DNA of 64,000 nt, from contig BQKZ01000127.1 in the NCBI GenBank assembly GCA_036244855.1, forward strand, positions 159,235 to 223,234, read 5' to 3'. A program made the position numbers and the translations under genes. The DNA is from Temnopleurus reevesii (taxonomy: Eukaryota > Echinodermata > Echinoidea > Temnopleuroida > Temnopleuridae). The notes below the pieces were generated by a model. The model was not told where the DNA came from. It searched no databases and saw only the letters and a list, made by a program, of their open reading frames with translations. Positions 10,804-22,600 of this stretch are shown in pieces (the first letter of the stretch is position 1; the number at the start of each line of letters is the position of its first letter).

Positions 10804-12885
10804 TTTTGAAGCAAAAAATCAAGCTAATGCTCAATTTAAGTATGCTCTACGGTTTATTAAAAATAATGAGAATACTATGCGTGCAGATTCCATTGCTAAC
10901 AAATTGCAAAACAAGAATTATCGGGAGTTCTGGAAAGAAATAAGGTACATGAATAATAGTAAATCACCTTCACCTACCAACATTGAAGGTGTTACAGGGG
11001 ATGTTGAAATATGTGACTTGTGGAAAAGGCACTATGAGGAGTTGTTAAACTGTGTAGGAAGTCAAGTTTTTGCCGTTGACAATGTTCCCAATCATGATGG
11101 CATGATCGTTACTGCTCATGAAGTTGAAAAAGCTATTAAACAACTAGAAGATGGAAAATCTTGTGGTTTAGATGGTATTGTGGCAGAGCATTTAAAGTAT
11201 GCAAGTTCTGGCTTAGCTCCTCTGCTCGCCCGATGTTTTTCTGGTTTTCTAGTTCATGGAATTCTGCCAAACAGTATGATTTCCGTTATTTTGGTTCCTG
11301 TGCTAAAAGACAAAGCTGGACGCATTGCAAGTAAGGATAATTATAGACCAATTGCTTTAGCTAGTGTACTTTCTAAAGTTTTAGAGAAGATCTTATTATC
11401 TAGATTAGAACATCACGTTTCGATTCTTGACAATCAATTTGGTTTCAAAGCTCAACTCGGGACAGATATGTGTATCTTTGCTCTAAAAGATATTATTGAA
11501 AGTTACCGTAGAAGGAATTCTTCAGTGTTTTTATGTTTTCTTGATGCTTCTAAGGCATTCGATAGAGTCAATCATGAGAAGCTTTTCAAAAAGATGTATG
11601 ATAGAGGCATTCCACTGTACTTGATAAGAATCTTAGTTTATTGGTATAGTCATCAAACTATGATGACAAGATGGGGTAGCAGCCTCTCTGACAAATTCAC
11701 AGTTAGCAATGGTGTTCGGCAAGGAGGAATTTTGTCGCCCTTTCTGTTCAATTTGTATATGGATGACTTATCTGAAAACCTAAATGATTGCAGCACTGGC
11801 TGTCTAATTGGTCGGACCAAGGTTAATCATTTAATGTACGCTGATGATCTTGTAGTATTTAGCCCATCAACTGCAGGATTACAGAGTTTGCTCAATGTTT
11901 GTACTAGATTTGGTAGAGAAAATGATGTGAAGTATAATGCGAAAAAGAGTCATGCTATGTTTATAAAATGTAAAGAACATGATACGTTAGTATTTCCAGA
12001 TTTTTACTTGTGTGACAACAAACTTGATGTTTGTAGTGAGATCAAATACCTTGGCCATTTCTTCACAGAAGATCTATGTGATGATAAAGATATCTACAGA
12101 CAATGTCGAAAATTGTATGCTCAGGGTAATACACTATGTAGAAAGTTCCATATGTGTTCTTACAGAGTTAAGGTTGAATTGTTTCGTGCATACTGTACAC
12201 CACTATATACTGGGCATCTCTGGTGTAAATACAAAAAGAGTAGTCTAAGGAAACTAAACGTAGCTTACAATGACGCTATGAGGATGCTTTTGCAGAAGCC
12301 TAGACACTCAAGCGCCAGTAGAATCTTTGCTGAGGCACATGTTCCGACCTGCCAGGCTGTAGTTAGAAACTTGACCTTCAAGTTTATCCAAAGAATAGAT
12401 TTTTCTCAAAATACTATTATTAATGCACTAGTTAATCCTAGGCTGAGCAGCACAAGGTATACCTCTGATTTATGGAATATTTGGTATCGTAATTTATTTG
12501 TTAGGCATAATGCATGAACTAGTTCTTTGATTGTTGTCTATTTGATAATAGTTCTTTTCCTAAATTGAATTGAAAGAGTTAATCTTGCCATTAGATTTTT
12601 GTGCTATCTACCTTTTATGTATGAATAATGTTTAGGTGCTATTTATCCTTCTTAGTTTTTCTTTTCTTTCTTTAATATGTTGTAGATCATATGTAACCGT
12701 AGTTGTAGTACCGGTAACGGTATTCTAAGTATATTCATTTGTAGAGTTTACTGTGTCTCTTATTGGTAACTTGTTCTTCTCATTTTGTTTGATGTTTGTT
12801 TGTTGTTTTTGTGTTCTTTGTATTTTTTTTATGATATGGACCTCTGCTGATGCAGCTGTGTCTGGAATAAAGTCTTGAATTGAAT
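10804..12885 (+). mobile_element. 5'-truncated non-LTR retrotransposon (LINE)
   Basis: The array spacer is interrupted between 'gatgtt' (ending 10803) and 'atctcttttaatccggg' (from 12886). Uninterrupted copies, such as 7421-7470, carry 14 more bases there, so insertion came with a small target deletion. The element holds a reverse-transcriptase reading frame, a 368-bp 3' region and a short TGAAT-type tail (cttgaattgaat). There is no endonuclease region, poly(A) tail or LTR. The tail and motifs suggest the CR1/L2-like range; the clade was not tested. Confidence 0.85.
10805..12517 (+). CDS. Reverse transcriptase, 5'-truncated LINE ORF2 fragment
   Basis: About 570 codons are open to a TGA at 12515. 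Reverse-transcriptase motifs appear in order: NYRPIALASVLSKVLEK, then FLDASKAFDRV (first catalytic Asp), GVRQGGILSPFLFNLY, and LMYADDLVVF with the catalytic YADD near codon 348 of the fragment, then KYLGHFF. The N-terminal endonuclease that precedes this domain in LINEs is absent, so this is a dead-on-arrival copy rather than a cellular gene. The open frame extends upstream to 10751, but those first codons come from the host repeat and the ATGs there are accidental. The intact frame implies a fairly recent insertion. Confidence 0.9.
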   Translation, partial: FEAKNQANAQFKYALRFIKNNENTMRADSIANKLQNKNYREFWKEIRYMNNSKSPSPTNIEGVTGDVEICDLWKRHYEELLNCVGSQVFAVDNVPNHDGMIVTAHEVEKAIKQLEDGKSCGLDGIVAEHLKYASSGLAPLLARCFSGFLVHGILPNSMISVILVPVLKDKAGRIASKDNYRPIALASVLSKVLEKILLSRLEHHVSILDNQFGFKAQLGTDMCIFALKDIIESYRRRNSSVFLCFLDASKAFDRVNHEKLFKKMYDRGIPLYLIRILVYWYSHQTMMTRWGSSLSDKFTVSNGVRQGGILSPFLFNLYMDDLSENLNDCSTGCLIGRTKVNHLMYADDLVVFSPSTAGLQSLLNVCTRFGRENDVKYNAKKSHAMFIKCKEHDTLVFPDFYLCDNKLDVCSEIKYLGHFFTEDLCDDKDIYRQCRKLYAQGNTLCRKFHMCSYRVKVELFRAYCTPLYTGHLWCKYKKSSLRKLNVAYNDAMRMLLQKPRHSSASRIFAEAHVPTCQAVVRNLTFKFIQRIDFSQNTIINALVNPRLSSTRYTSDLWNIWYRNLFVRHNA

Positions 12886-13226
12886 ATCTCTTTTAATCCG
12901 GGAAGTAAAATTGTAAGGGTTGTCAAGCCTGTATATTTTGTTTGACCCAGACGTATTTTTACTTTTTCTGAAGTGAGGAAACTAAAATACACTAAACCTA
13001 TTAATAAGAATTAAGTATCTTGGAATTTTTTCCTTTTGTAAAGTTAGTCTTCTTTCTTTATTTTGCAAATCCATAGTCCATTATTTCAAAGATATTAATG
13101 TTACAAAATATGGGAAAATGGTTATGCCGTTCTTTATCAAATATAACTTTGTAATGGCGCAGAAAAAAACATTCGGAGAATACATACAAAACCATAGGTT
13201 TTCATGTTTGCTGTTCCTTTTTTCTC

Positions 13227-13267
13227 CCCCCCCCCCCCCCCATTTTTTTTTTTTTTTTTTTTTTTTT
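13227..13267. repeat. C-run followed by T-run
   Basis: Long C and T homopolymers replace the moderate T-rich tract found at this place in the other array unit (about 7780). Length is likely to be inaccurate in the assembly. Confidence 0.7.
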
Positions 13268-13494
13268 ACATTAATCCACTTCTTTTGTCAGGGATTTAAC
13301 TCTTCATGCAAGATCTAAGTAAAAAAAAACATACATTTTTGCATTTCCTTCTTGAAGAACGATATTCTTAAAATATATGAATAAAATCTAAAAAATGAAA
13401 GTACAAATGGAAAAAGAGGGGTATATAATCTATATTCATGTCACACTTTTTCAATACACTCTGTAGATTCGTAGGAAAAAAAAAGTAACCGCTC

Positions 13495-13567
13495 TGGAGA
13501 ACCCGGGCATCGATCCCGGTACCTCTCGCATGCTAAGCGAGCGCTCTACCATCTGAGTTAGCTCCCC
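13495..13567 (-). tRNA. tRNA-Ala(AGC), one D-stem change
   Basis: Matches the consensus except G10 to A (TAACTC instead of TAGCTC). This breaks the 10:25 pair and alters the A box. G3:T70, anticodon AGC and a T9 terminator are present. May be weakly active or inactive. Confidence 0.85.
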
Positions 13568-13910
13568 ATCTGTTAAAATATTAAAGATAAATGATAGAAT
13601 TATTAATTGGCCTAGTCCAATTAATGCAAACACCTAAAATAGCGCTCCGGTTCAGAAACATGTTCTTGAATCTGACAAACGGCATACATTGTGATCTTTC
13701 ACCACAGAGCTCTGTTGTATCTCTAGAAACTAAAAAGTACACGTTTCCCTTGATGAGATAAAATTTTGAGAAAAATAATTCCCGTTTGCATATTCTGGTA
13801 CATTCTTTAAATTTATCGGTGTCTTTAAAACAGCAATGGCATTTTCAATAGCTACAAAATTGAGATATGATGACTTCAGAAATGAATTGACTCGATAAAA
13901 AGTAAACATT

Positions 13911-13983
13911 TGGAGAACCCGGGCATCGATCCCGGTACCTCTCGCATGCTAAGCGAGCGCTCTACCATCTGAGCTAGCTCCCC
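13911..13983 (-). tRNA. tRNA-Ala(AGC)
   Basis: Consensus copy with T5 terminator. The preceding 290 bases repeat the spacer at 9058-9345. Confidence 0.93.
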
Positions 13984-14840
13984 GGCTGTTAAAATACTAG
14001 AGAGATATGATACAATTATGAATAGGCCTACTCTTGTTCGAACGTATTTATCGTTCCGGTCCTGAATCAATTTTATTCAGAAAAACTACACCAGCGGGCT
14101 CAATTATTATGAGACCGTTTTCTTTTGTAAAATTTACAAAGATTACAGTGATTGTGTAATGTTTTGCAAATATTACGCCATATTTTACACGTATTACGCA
14201 ATATTTTTGAAATGTTTATCAATAACACAAAAGAAGAATGGAAAAGTTATGGATTTATTTTTATTAATTTTATCCAGGCGCACTAAATAATTAAAAAGCA
14301 CATAATTATAGAACCTCAATATCTTAATACCGTATTTCCACATTCGATAAACATATTTTTTTATATCCCGTGTCAAGGATAGAAAATCTTTAAAAGATAT
14401 AAAAGCTTAAAAAGCTCACTTTTCGAAGAATGAAGTATGGCATGTGAATTGGGATCAATAAAAGAGAAAATGTTTATTCTTTATTCAATTCAGAGAGCTA
14501 AAATCTTTAAAAAGAATAGTCTGCTAAAAATGATTAGTTCAACAGGGGCAGAAAATGAAATGAACAGAACAAAAGAAAAGGAGAAAATCGCACAAGAGAG
14601 TTTTGAATAATTTTTTAATAATTTTTTAATAATTAGACAAATTGGCAACTGATAACGTCATAGGTGCACAATATTGACCATTTATTATATTCATACTTAT
14701 TTTCTAAAATGTTACTTTTTTGCCCAAAAATATGAGTTCCTCAAAATTTGTAACCATGGATCATTGCAAACAAAAATGTATTTTCATTTTTTTTAATGTA
14801 CTACTCATTCTACTACTTGTGGAAAATAAAAACTCACACT

Positions 14841-14913
14841 TGGAGAACCCGGGAATCGATCCCGGTACCTCTCGCATGCTAAGCGAGCGCTCTACCATCT
14901 GAGCTAGCTCCCC
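14841..14913 (-). tRNA. tRNA-Ala(AGC), last copy of the array
   Basis: Consensus except T-loop base 60 (ATCGATT instead of ATCGATG), a change that should not harm folding. T5 terminator downstream. The array signature ends just past this copy (about 14920). Confidence 0.92.
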
Positions 14914-15009
14914 ATCAGATACTCATATGGAGAAATATTTCATGTCTTTGATTACACAGATGTGGACGCATTATAAAGACGTATTATAAGACCCCGTTCA
15001 AACCTAGTA

Positions 15010-15435
15010 GCTTCCACTCCATCGACGCGCCGGAGGTGGTAGGCCTGTGCTTAAAGGCGGGGCGACATGACGTTCAGGGCGTGGCTAACTGGCCGCGGCC
15101 ATTTTGGTTACGAAGATTGGCGAACAGAAAAATCACAGCATTTTTAACCTGGAATAGCGAGCGAGCAAGTTATATTTCGCTAGCTCGCATCTCGGCAATC
15201 GCATACGTGTGGGTTTCATACATGTTTAGAAAAATCGAAGCTGAAGAGGGGACGAATCAAAGTTACACGTGGCGACAATATGGATCGGAAAGTCGTACGA
15301 AGTTTTCCGAGTGTCTGAGCTTGGCAAGGTGCGTAAGCAAGGAAATTTAGAAATATCGTTGTTGCCAATACGCCGAACACGCCGTCCGTTCGCGCTCGCA
15401 ACCGGAAGTCCTGTCGATCATGACGGACTTACTTT
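15010..15435 (+). repeat. Dispersed repeat M7
   Basis: Related in reverse complement to 46485-46925 (shared 'gcgtattggcaacaacg', 'tttccttgcttacgcacctt', 'tttctgttcgccaa'). About 430 bp, higher GC than its surroundings. It could be a transposon fragment or a dispersed promoter-like segment. The 104-codon frame across it is not conserved in the second copy. Confidence 0.6.
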
Positions 15436-15826
15436 AAGCTAAGCTAGTTTCGAAAGCCGGTTCGAAAAGACAGTTGTGTCCCCGTTCAGATTACAGACCT
15501 GCAAACTGGATTTCCTGTCCACTTCTGGCAAAATGGCTCTCTCGGGTTGTCATAGAGATGGACAAACAATTGGGTCGTGTATGTTAATGTGTAAATTTCT
15601 TTGCCATTATTTCCCTTGCATACCGCGGGCACGGTACAGCAAGATGCTTGCCATATTCAGTGTGAAATTTACAACCTAAGGCCGCTTTATACGAGTCTCA
15701 ACCGGCTTAACTCTGGTTCCTGGTCACGAAAATCTACCTCTCAAATGAAAAAAAAAAAACAGTTTGGAAGTCCACTTTTGTGACCGCTTGTCCCGACTAG
15801 TTTCTATCAAACTTGTTTACGTTACT

Positions 15827-15956
15827 GCCCCGGTCACATAGGACCCCTGAAGCAACACGATTCACCCCGACTCGTTGTTCTGAGGCAGTTAACTGTAAAT
15901 TAACAAAGAGTCGGGGTGAATCGTGTTGCTTCCGCGGGGTCCTATGTGACCAGGGC
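15827..15956. repeat. Hairpin MITE-like element
   Basis: The arms, from ccccggtcacataggaccc and its inverse ggggtcctatgtgacc, include gaagcaacacgattcacccc. They are nearly perfect over about 50 bp, with a loop of about 30 bp. No ORF. Confidence 0.8.
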
Positions 15957-16615
15957 TTAAAGTGGTTTAACGCCGTATGTTTGAACAAGGTCTTAATACA
16001 ATAATAGCTTGAAAACACAGCACAGAGGGTTTTCCACAATGATTCTATTAATAAAGATCTTTTCCCCCTTTTGTAACACTATAATTCATTCTTCAACGAC
16101 ATTGCGTTTTGCAAATAGTAACTGTTGTTACAAAGGAAGGGCTTTTCTCTGTCAAGAACAATTTTATCCGTTCATAGAAAATGCAGCAAAAATTTGAGAG
16201 TTTGTTAAAATGAACAATCTTCTCAATTTCTACAGTAGGCCTATATCAACAGTTGAATTTCTAAGTGAACTTAAACATATTCAAAAGAAAGAGTGGAAAA
16301 GGTTTGTGGTCTACCATTTTATCCGGGCGTAAGGAGAAGGAAGATATTTGGAAGAGCAAATATTAAATAAAAGAAGATCTATTTCTACAGTCCATCAATA
16401 ATTGTGGCTTCATCCATCACATTTGTGGCACTATGAAATGAGATAACATACATAAAGAGATCTCAATCGTAAAGACAAACTATTATCTGATTACATGATG
16501 ATTGAGTCAGTTATCAGCAAAGTGTAAATAAGGGTTTAAAAGTCCATAAAGTTGTGTTTACACTATTCTCCGGCAAGTCCGTGGCAACAGACATCGCAAA
16601 CCTAATTGATAATAG

Positions 16616-16643
16616 CATGGATATATCAGCTGATATATCCATG
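16616..16643. repeat. Perfect 28-bp palindrome
   Basis: catggatatatcag followed immediately by its exact reverse complement, with no spacer. The surrounding 15957-17294 shows no gene or other clear feature. Confidence 0.9.
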
Positions 16644-17294
16644 ATAATAGTAAGTTTTTTGGTTAATCATGCTGTCGTACTTCGTTGAATCTAGTATTTC
16701 ATCCCCTATACACCAACAACAGCCTGAACAAATTCAACGAAAATGATCAGATCAGACCCAATTATATGTTTTTATCTTTTTTTCATTCACGATGAGAGGC
16801 CAGAAGGGCGTATTAGTAGCAATAAAACGCTTTTGAAGTTTAATTTGACATCATTTTAATTTTGTAACCTTTCTTTTAATGAGACAAACGCAAAAATAGG
16901 AAGAAATGAAAAGATTTTTACGACTGACCGTATTCTTATATATAAAAAAGGGGCGCTTATTTGATAATAGAAATACCGTATATCAAAGTGTGGATCCTGA
17001 AAAAAAGAGTCGACCCCCAAATATTTTTTTTTAAAGGAGCAAAAAAATCACATGAATAGAACAGAAAAATGAGGAAAATAGGACAACAAACAAGAGAGAT
17101 ATGAATGTTTTAAACATTTAGACAAATCTGCATCTGATGACATCACAGATTCTCAATTATTAACATATTCATATCATATATTATTTTACCTACAAATATG
17201 ATTTCCCCAAAACATTAACCAGTTTAACATTCAGTTGGTAGTATTACTGTATGCAGTGGCAGATCTACGGTGTAGGGGGGTGGCTTCACCCCCC

Positions 17295-17800
17295 NNNNNN
17301 NNNNNNNNNNNNNNNNNNNNNNNNNNNNNNNNNNNNNNNNNNNNNNNNNNNNNNNNNNNNNNNNNNNNNNNNNNNNNNNNNNNNNNNNNNNNNNNNNNNN
17401 NNNNNNNNNNNNNNNNNNNNNNNNNNNNNNNNNNNNNNNNNNNNNNNNNNNNNNNNNNNNNNNNNNNNNNNNNNNNNNNNNNNNNNNNNNNNNNNNNNNN
17501 NNNNNNNNNNNNNNNNNNNNNNNNNNNNNNNNNNNNNNNNNNNNNNNNNNNNNNNNNNNNNNNNNNNNNNNNNNNNNNNNNNNNNNNNNNNNNNNNNNNN
17601 NNNNNNNNNNNNNNNNNNNNNNNNNNNNNNNNNNNNNNNNNNNNNNNNNNNNNNNNNNNNNNNNNNNNNNNNNNNNNNNNNNNNNNNNNNNNNNNNNNNN
17701 NNNNNNNNNNNNNNNNNNNNNNNNNNNNNNNNNNNNNNNNNNNNNNNNNNNNNNNNNNNNNNNNNNNNNNNNNNNNNNNNNNNNNNNNNNNNNNNNNNNN
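17295..17800. other. Assembly gap (506 N)
   Basis: Run of N followed by a CT-rich microsatellite (17801-17880), which probably caused the break. Confidence 0.99.
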
Positions 17801-18209
17801 ATCTCTCTCTCTTTTCTCTCTCTCTCCCTCTCACTCTCTCCCTCTCTCCCTCTTTCTCTCTCTGTCTCCCTCTCTTACTCACTAATGAGAATACTTACTT
17901 CGTTCCGCATGAGCAAAAGCACGAGTATGCTTTTTCAAGAGATGTTGAAAGATCCCCTCTTTTATTCTTTTGTCCCGTTTGATACACCAATGGATTGCTT
18001 TCGATTTGCCGTCACCAGGTGAATAGGTCATACCCCCGGGGCTGAGGTCCCGTGAAAACACCACCAACACTTCGATCGCACTCGACTATTCGCCACACAC
18101 TACTTCAACGTTCACTGATCGCACTTTCGAGATTGCAGACGTGAACTCTGTACTTGGCGGGCAAGCAACTACCGTACATAACTCGTGAAATCTACATGTT
18201 CTCATCGCC

Positions 18210-18234
18210 ATGTTTATAACGGTGCGATTTGGGG
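18210..18234 (+). CDS. CXorf65-like, exon 1 (start)
   Basis: Starts at ATG and encodes MFITVRFG plus one base, before the donor gggGTAAGT. Only 25 coding bases. The choice of ATG rests on the family-like opening and on phase agreement with exon 2 (G+AT gives Asp). Confidence 0.78.
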
Positions 18235-19574
18235 GTAAGTTTCTACGCCATTTTCTCCATTTCCACCCCTGGGTTTCGTTTACTATTTCAAGTCCATCAG
18301 ATTGTTGCGTTCTGTACACATACCCATTCAAGGAAATGCTTAGTGAATACAGGATTACCGAAGCGTGCGCCGTGATAATATATCCCGATCATATGCAAAC
18401 CGCTATGGTTGCTAGGCACGCTATACCAGATTTTAATACCACTTCGTATATTTGCCTTGTATTAATACTGTTATATACATCATATTATAGTTATGCTTAG
18501 TATATAAGGTTGTGTATTTTATCGTGTTGTATTTGTTGTATCAAATGTTGCTCTTACTTTTATCGGCTTTCTTCAATTGAAATCTTGTTGAATCAATATT
18601 TTCTTTGAAGCGAACAATACCACCTGCTGACAATGGGGATCTAATTTTCTATCACAAAACTTCCACTAAATAAAGTTCGATGAATGAATGATGAAGCCGT
18701 TCTTTCATTAGATATGTATGTTTGGTAACCCAGAGATTAAAAACTTTCCATGAGCAGTTGCGAGTATTCATTATTTATAAATGCCATTTTGGCCGGATCT
18801 GAAAGATTCTTGAGAATTTGTAGGGAAGATAACCTGAAGAAACAACGTATATGATTTCGAAATATGGCTGAATATTCTGAAATAAAATAAATGTGTTTCC
18901 ATAACAATGTGGAATTTGAGATGGAAAGATAAGAGAGGGGGTGGAAGGTCGAGAGATACGTGGAGATAAGATTGGACGATGAGAGGGAGAGAGAGAAAGA
19001 GGGGAAAAAAAAGATATTTTAAGAATTAGGTGGATATGGGGTGAAGAAAAAGATAAAGATGGGGCGAAAAAAGAAGGAAGGGAAAAATAGAAGGACAAGG
19101 GATACGGATAGTGGATGTGGGGTTGTTTTCTGGCTTGAGGCTTGGAATATAGATGAGTGCACATCTGGGAACTTTAATTTGATAAAAATATACACATGTA
19201 TGAGAAAAGGGAGGAAACACAATTGTAATAACTTTTTCTCGTTTTCATACAATGAGAAAACTTACCAACTTTCTATCAATGTTTCACCGCGATGAATTTC
19301 GTGTAATTTTAAGATCTACCATGAAAATTATGTATGAAATTATGATGAAGGAGAAAATCAATTTAATTTGATTCCGAACATGTAATAAGCTGACACAGGT
19401 AGACAATGGGAGAGAAAATTGAGAATATAATAGGGAAATGAGAAGGTTTATCCCTCCATGGATGTATAAACGACGGTCCCTCTCTAACTATGATGACTAC
19501 AGTAATAATAATAATGATAATAATAATCATCATCATCATAAATAGTGATAACAATAATTATGACAATAATATTG

Positions 19575-19632
<58 letters not shown>

Positions 19633-22600
19633 TAGTAATGTGACGTATAAAGCCCCAAATCCATTAAAATTTAGTGTTCAAGGCGCGCACCGAAAGAAAA
19701 TGAGAGAGTGGGAAATAACCCAGAATAGCTTAGCATAGCATAAGAAAGTCATCAGGCGGCTTAAATACTAAACAATATGGTAAGAAGTGGAAACATATTG
19801 GAAATATGTATGACAGAATATATTTCTCATCATGCACATTGGATATAGGAATGTAAATCATTTTTCAATTAGTCGTTAATCATGAAGTGATTGTGACTCG
19901 TGATCAAAAAAAATAGAATAATAATTGAGTTTTTTTCACCAACATTATCATGATTTGACTTTCACAAAACTCGCCTATTACTGGAACCTATTACTGGAAA
20001 CGATATATCTCTCATTCACTCAGTACTGCAAATTCACCCCGTCTCGACAGTGATAATGCTAGTGTGCCAAATTTTATTATTCAGTTTTTTCTCCTCTTTT
20101 TTCCCTTCTTAATTTACCGCTTCATAATCTTTTCATAACCAGGATACTTTGCGCTTAGAAACATCGTATTAAGCGCCTAATGAATGTTATGTATTATCAT
20201 GCTACGTTATTATTATTGTTAAATGTTTGATAATTATGTTAAAAACTATTTTCATTAACGCGCCGTGTAACGACATAAAATGTACAGTTCAAATCTGAAT
20301 ACTTTGCTACAAACCAGCATCTCACTATAAACATGATAAAAGATCAGAATAAGAGATATGATCCAGTGATCCCGTTGTAATCCCACTGTCCTGTGTTTTA
20401 TAGTAATAACAGGTATAGTAAAAAAATCTGACTTCCACTGTAGGTTTGCTACATAGGAACACCAATTAATTTGAATATACAAAACAAAGGCGGCCTATTA
20501 TAAGCTGCGTATAGCGTGATGTTAATGAAGCAATTAAAAACAATCATCCTCTGACATGGCGTTATTGTTTTGTGATGATGATAATGAGACTCGGTTGGTC
20601 GACATATACATTTATGATGGATGTGCCGAGGACATAAATCATCGGGAGATATGTACTTTTTGAGGAAGAGCAAGGTCATAAAGTATCGGATCAACAGAGA
20701 AGTGCCGAAATAGACAGGTGCACCGTATTAGACGTTGCCATGGCAACGACACGCTTATATCTCCATCATTAATATGACATAGACATGCAGTGTGACACAT
20801 ACTGTATACTCATGCAGCAATACCTTGGCTGTGTTTCATAAAGCTGTTCGTAGATCTATGCACGAATCTACGAACGATTGGTGACCCTTTCCTGCACACA
20901 ATGATAACTCCCGTCGCTGAATCACATTTGAATAATAGGGTCACCAGTCGTTCGCACAGTCATGCAAACTTCTACAAACATATGTATGAAACAGGGTCAT
21001 ATTTTCCGATGGTTTTGCGCTCTTTTGTTTGCTTTCTGTCTGTCTTAATGTTTGCTTTCTTCTTTTTTTCCGGAGGGTCGGAAAAAGCACAATTTTCATT
21101 CATAAATGAAGCATTGGTGGAACTTGAAAAGACATACACGAGCAATTGGTCCTCTTTTCTGGTTTCTTCCCGAACAAATTAAACATAGAAAAAAAAGAGA
21201 ATGCACTGATCGGGGAAAAATATGAAAGTGATTACATAGTATTGGAAAGAGGAAAGGGATGAAAGCAAGGGTCCGGATGAGTAGTACATGCACATGTATG
21301 GTTTTGATGAATTAAACAGGGGAATTCGAATTCTCTCGGATAATGCACATTTCCTTACATTTATTTTGTATTATTACAAATGCAACTCTTTGATCTCGAA
21401 ACTTCATGTTCTAACTCTCTCTCTCTCTTTCTCGACTGGTGCAAACATTTACACTACTCTCAAAGTGGATGTGCTAAGCGAATCTTGTTTGGAGATATCC
21501 AATTGTCAGTGTCACATTAGTGTTATCACGCCATGTTACATGGATGTTGTATTTGCCCTTTTAGTGAGAAGAAAATAGTATTATACTCCCCCCCTGGCCG
21601 ACGGGGTCGCAAAATGGCTATTGTTTGGGAAGATAGAAAAACTTTCGAACAAAAGATACAATAGGAAATGTTTTGCATGAAGCCCACCGCCCGTTTCATT
21701 CAGTGACAATAGTGTGCAAACATGTCATGGGGGTATTTATAGATTGGCTTCTATTATTCATTGCCGACGATCTTTTCTCTTGAGAGTTAACCTTCCAAAA
21801 GAAGAAATAAATTGAAATGATACAATCAAGCTCTATAATAAACCCGACCAAATATTACATTTAAAAAAAAAACATTACGAATTTACTGATTACAAATTAA
21901 AATTGCTCATGGGGAAAAAAAGGTTGTAGGCGCTATAATATCGCATAAACATGCATGTATATAGTTCAGGCTCTCGGGAAATAGCATGGTTTAAGCTTCG
22001 GTATAACGTCTTTCTGATGGTGACGTTGAATGCAAGGCAGTCACAGACTCGTGTATTTTTACTCAAACCTTCATTTCTTCAGCCCAAAAGATGGGAAAAA
22101 AGAGGCACTTCAGGCAAAAATGCATGCTTATGGGTTCATCACGCAAGAAAAAAAAAATCCCAGTAAAACTTATCCCTAATAATTTTGCACAGAGAGAAAG
22201 TATGTTTACCTTTCTTCATTATTTGAGTATTAATACCACGCAGTCTTTTTAGCGCGCGTATACACGTATACTTTGTTGATTCCAACAGTTGCTCTGTTAC
22301 CATGTTTATTTATTCTGCTTCAGAGTTTTAAGCATATTTCCAGTCCATTTAAAGCACGAAGACGTAATCATGATAAATGGACACAGATAATGATAAGATA
22401 CTGATTTGGAAAGAACCTCGGGTTTTGAATAAAAAAGAATGACCAACAAGAAAGTGAAGAGCTAATCAATTTTCTACTGTCACCCCATTTTGACAAAAGA
22501 ATGTATGTCTGAATTTAAGAGACTTGAAATTCTAGGGCTTTAGATTATTGTGAATTATAGTTGAGTTGGACTCTTGTGAAAATTTGTGAAGATGATTGCG

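Larger units (their letters stand above)
7985..13030. repeat. Long inverted repeat in the tRNA-Ala array
   Basis: The left arm (about 7985-9030) is the reverse complement of the right arm (about 9920-13030). The right arm is longer only because of the inserted LINE (10804-12885). Each arm holds one tRNA-Ala and one SINE. The 0.9-kb centre holds two more tRNA-Ala copies. Arm identity is high but not perfect. It probably arose by inverted duplication of an array unit. Confidence 0.8.

Noticed and set aside
10751..10804. ATGs upstream of the LINE reverse transcriptase
   Set aside because: They lie in the array spacer, not the element, and arise by chance fusion at the insertion point.
12012..12248. 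78-codon frame inside the LINE
   Set aside because: Shadow of the reverse transcriptase frame.
15036..15350. 104-codon frame in the GC-rich M7 repeat
   Set aside because: Not preserved in the M7 copy at 46485-46925 and unlike any protein I recognise.
17235..17982. Long open frames of 198-243 codons on both strands
   Set aside because: They consist mainly of the N gap read as open, plus CT microsatellite.
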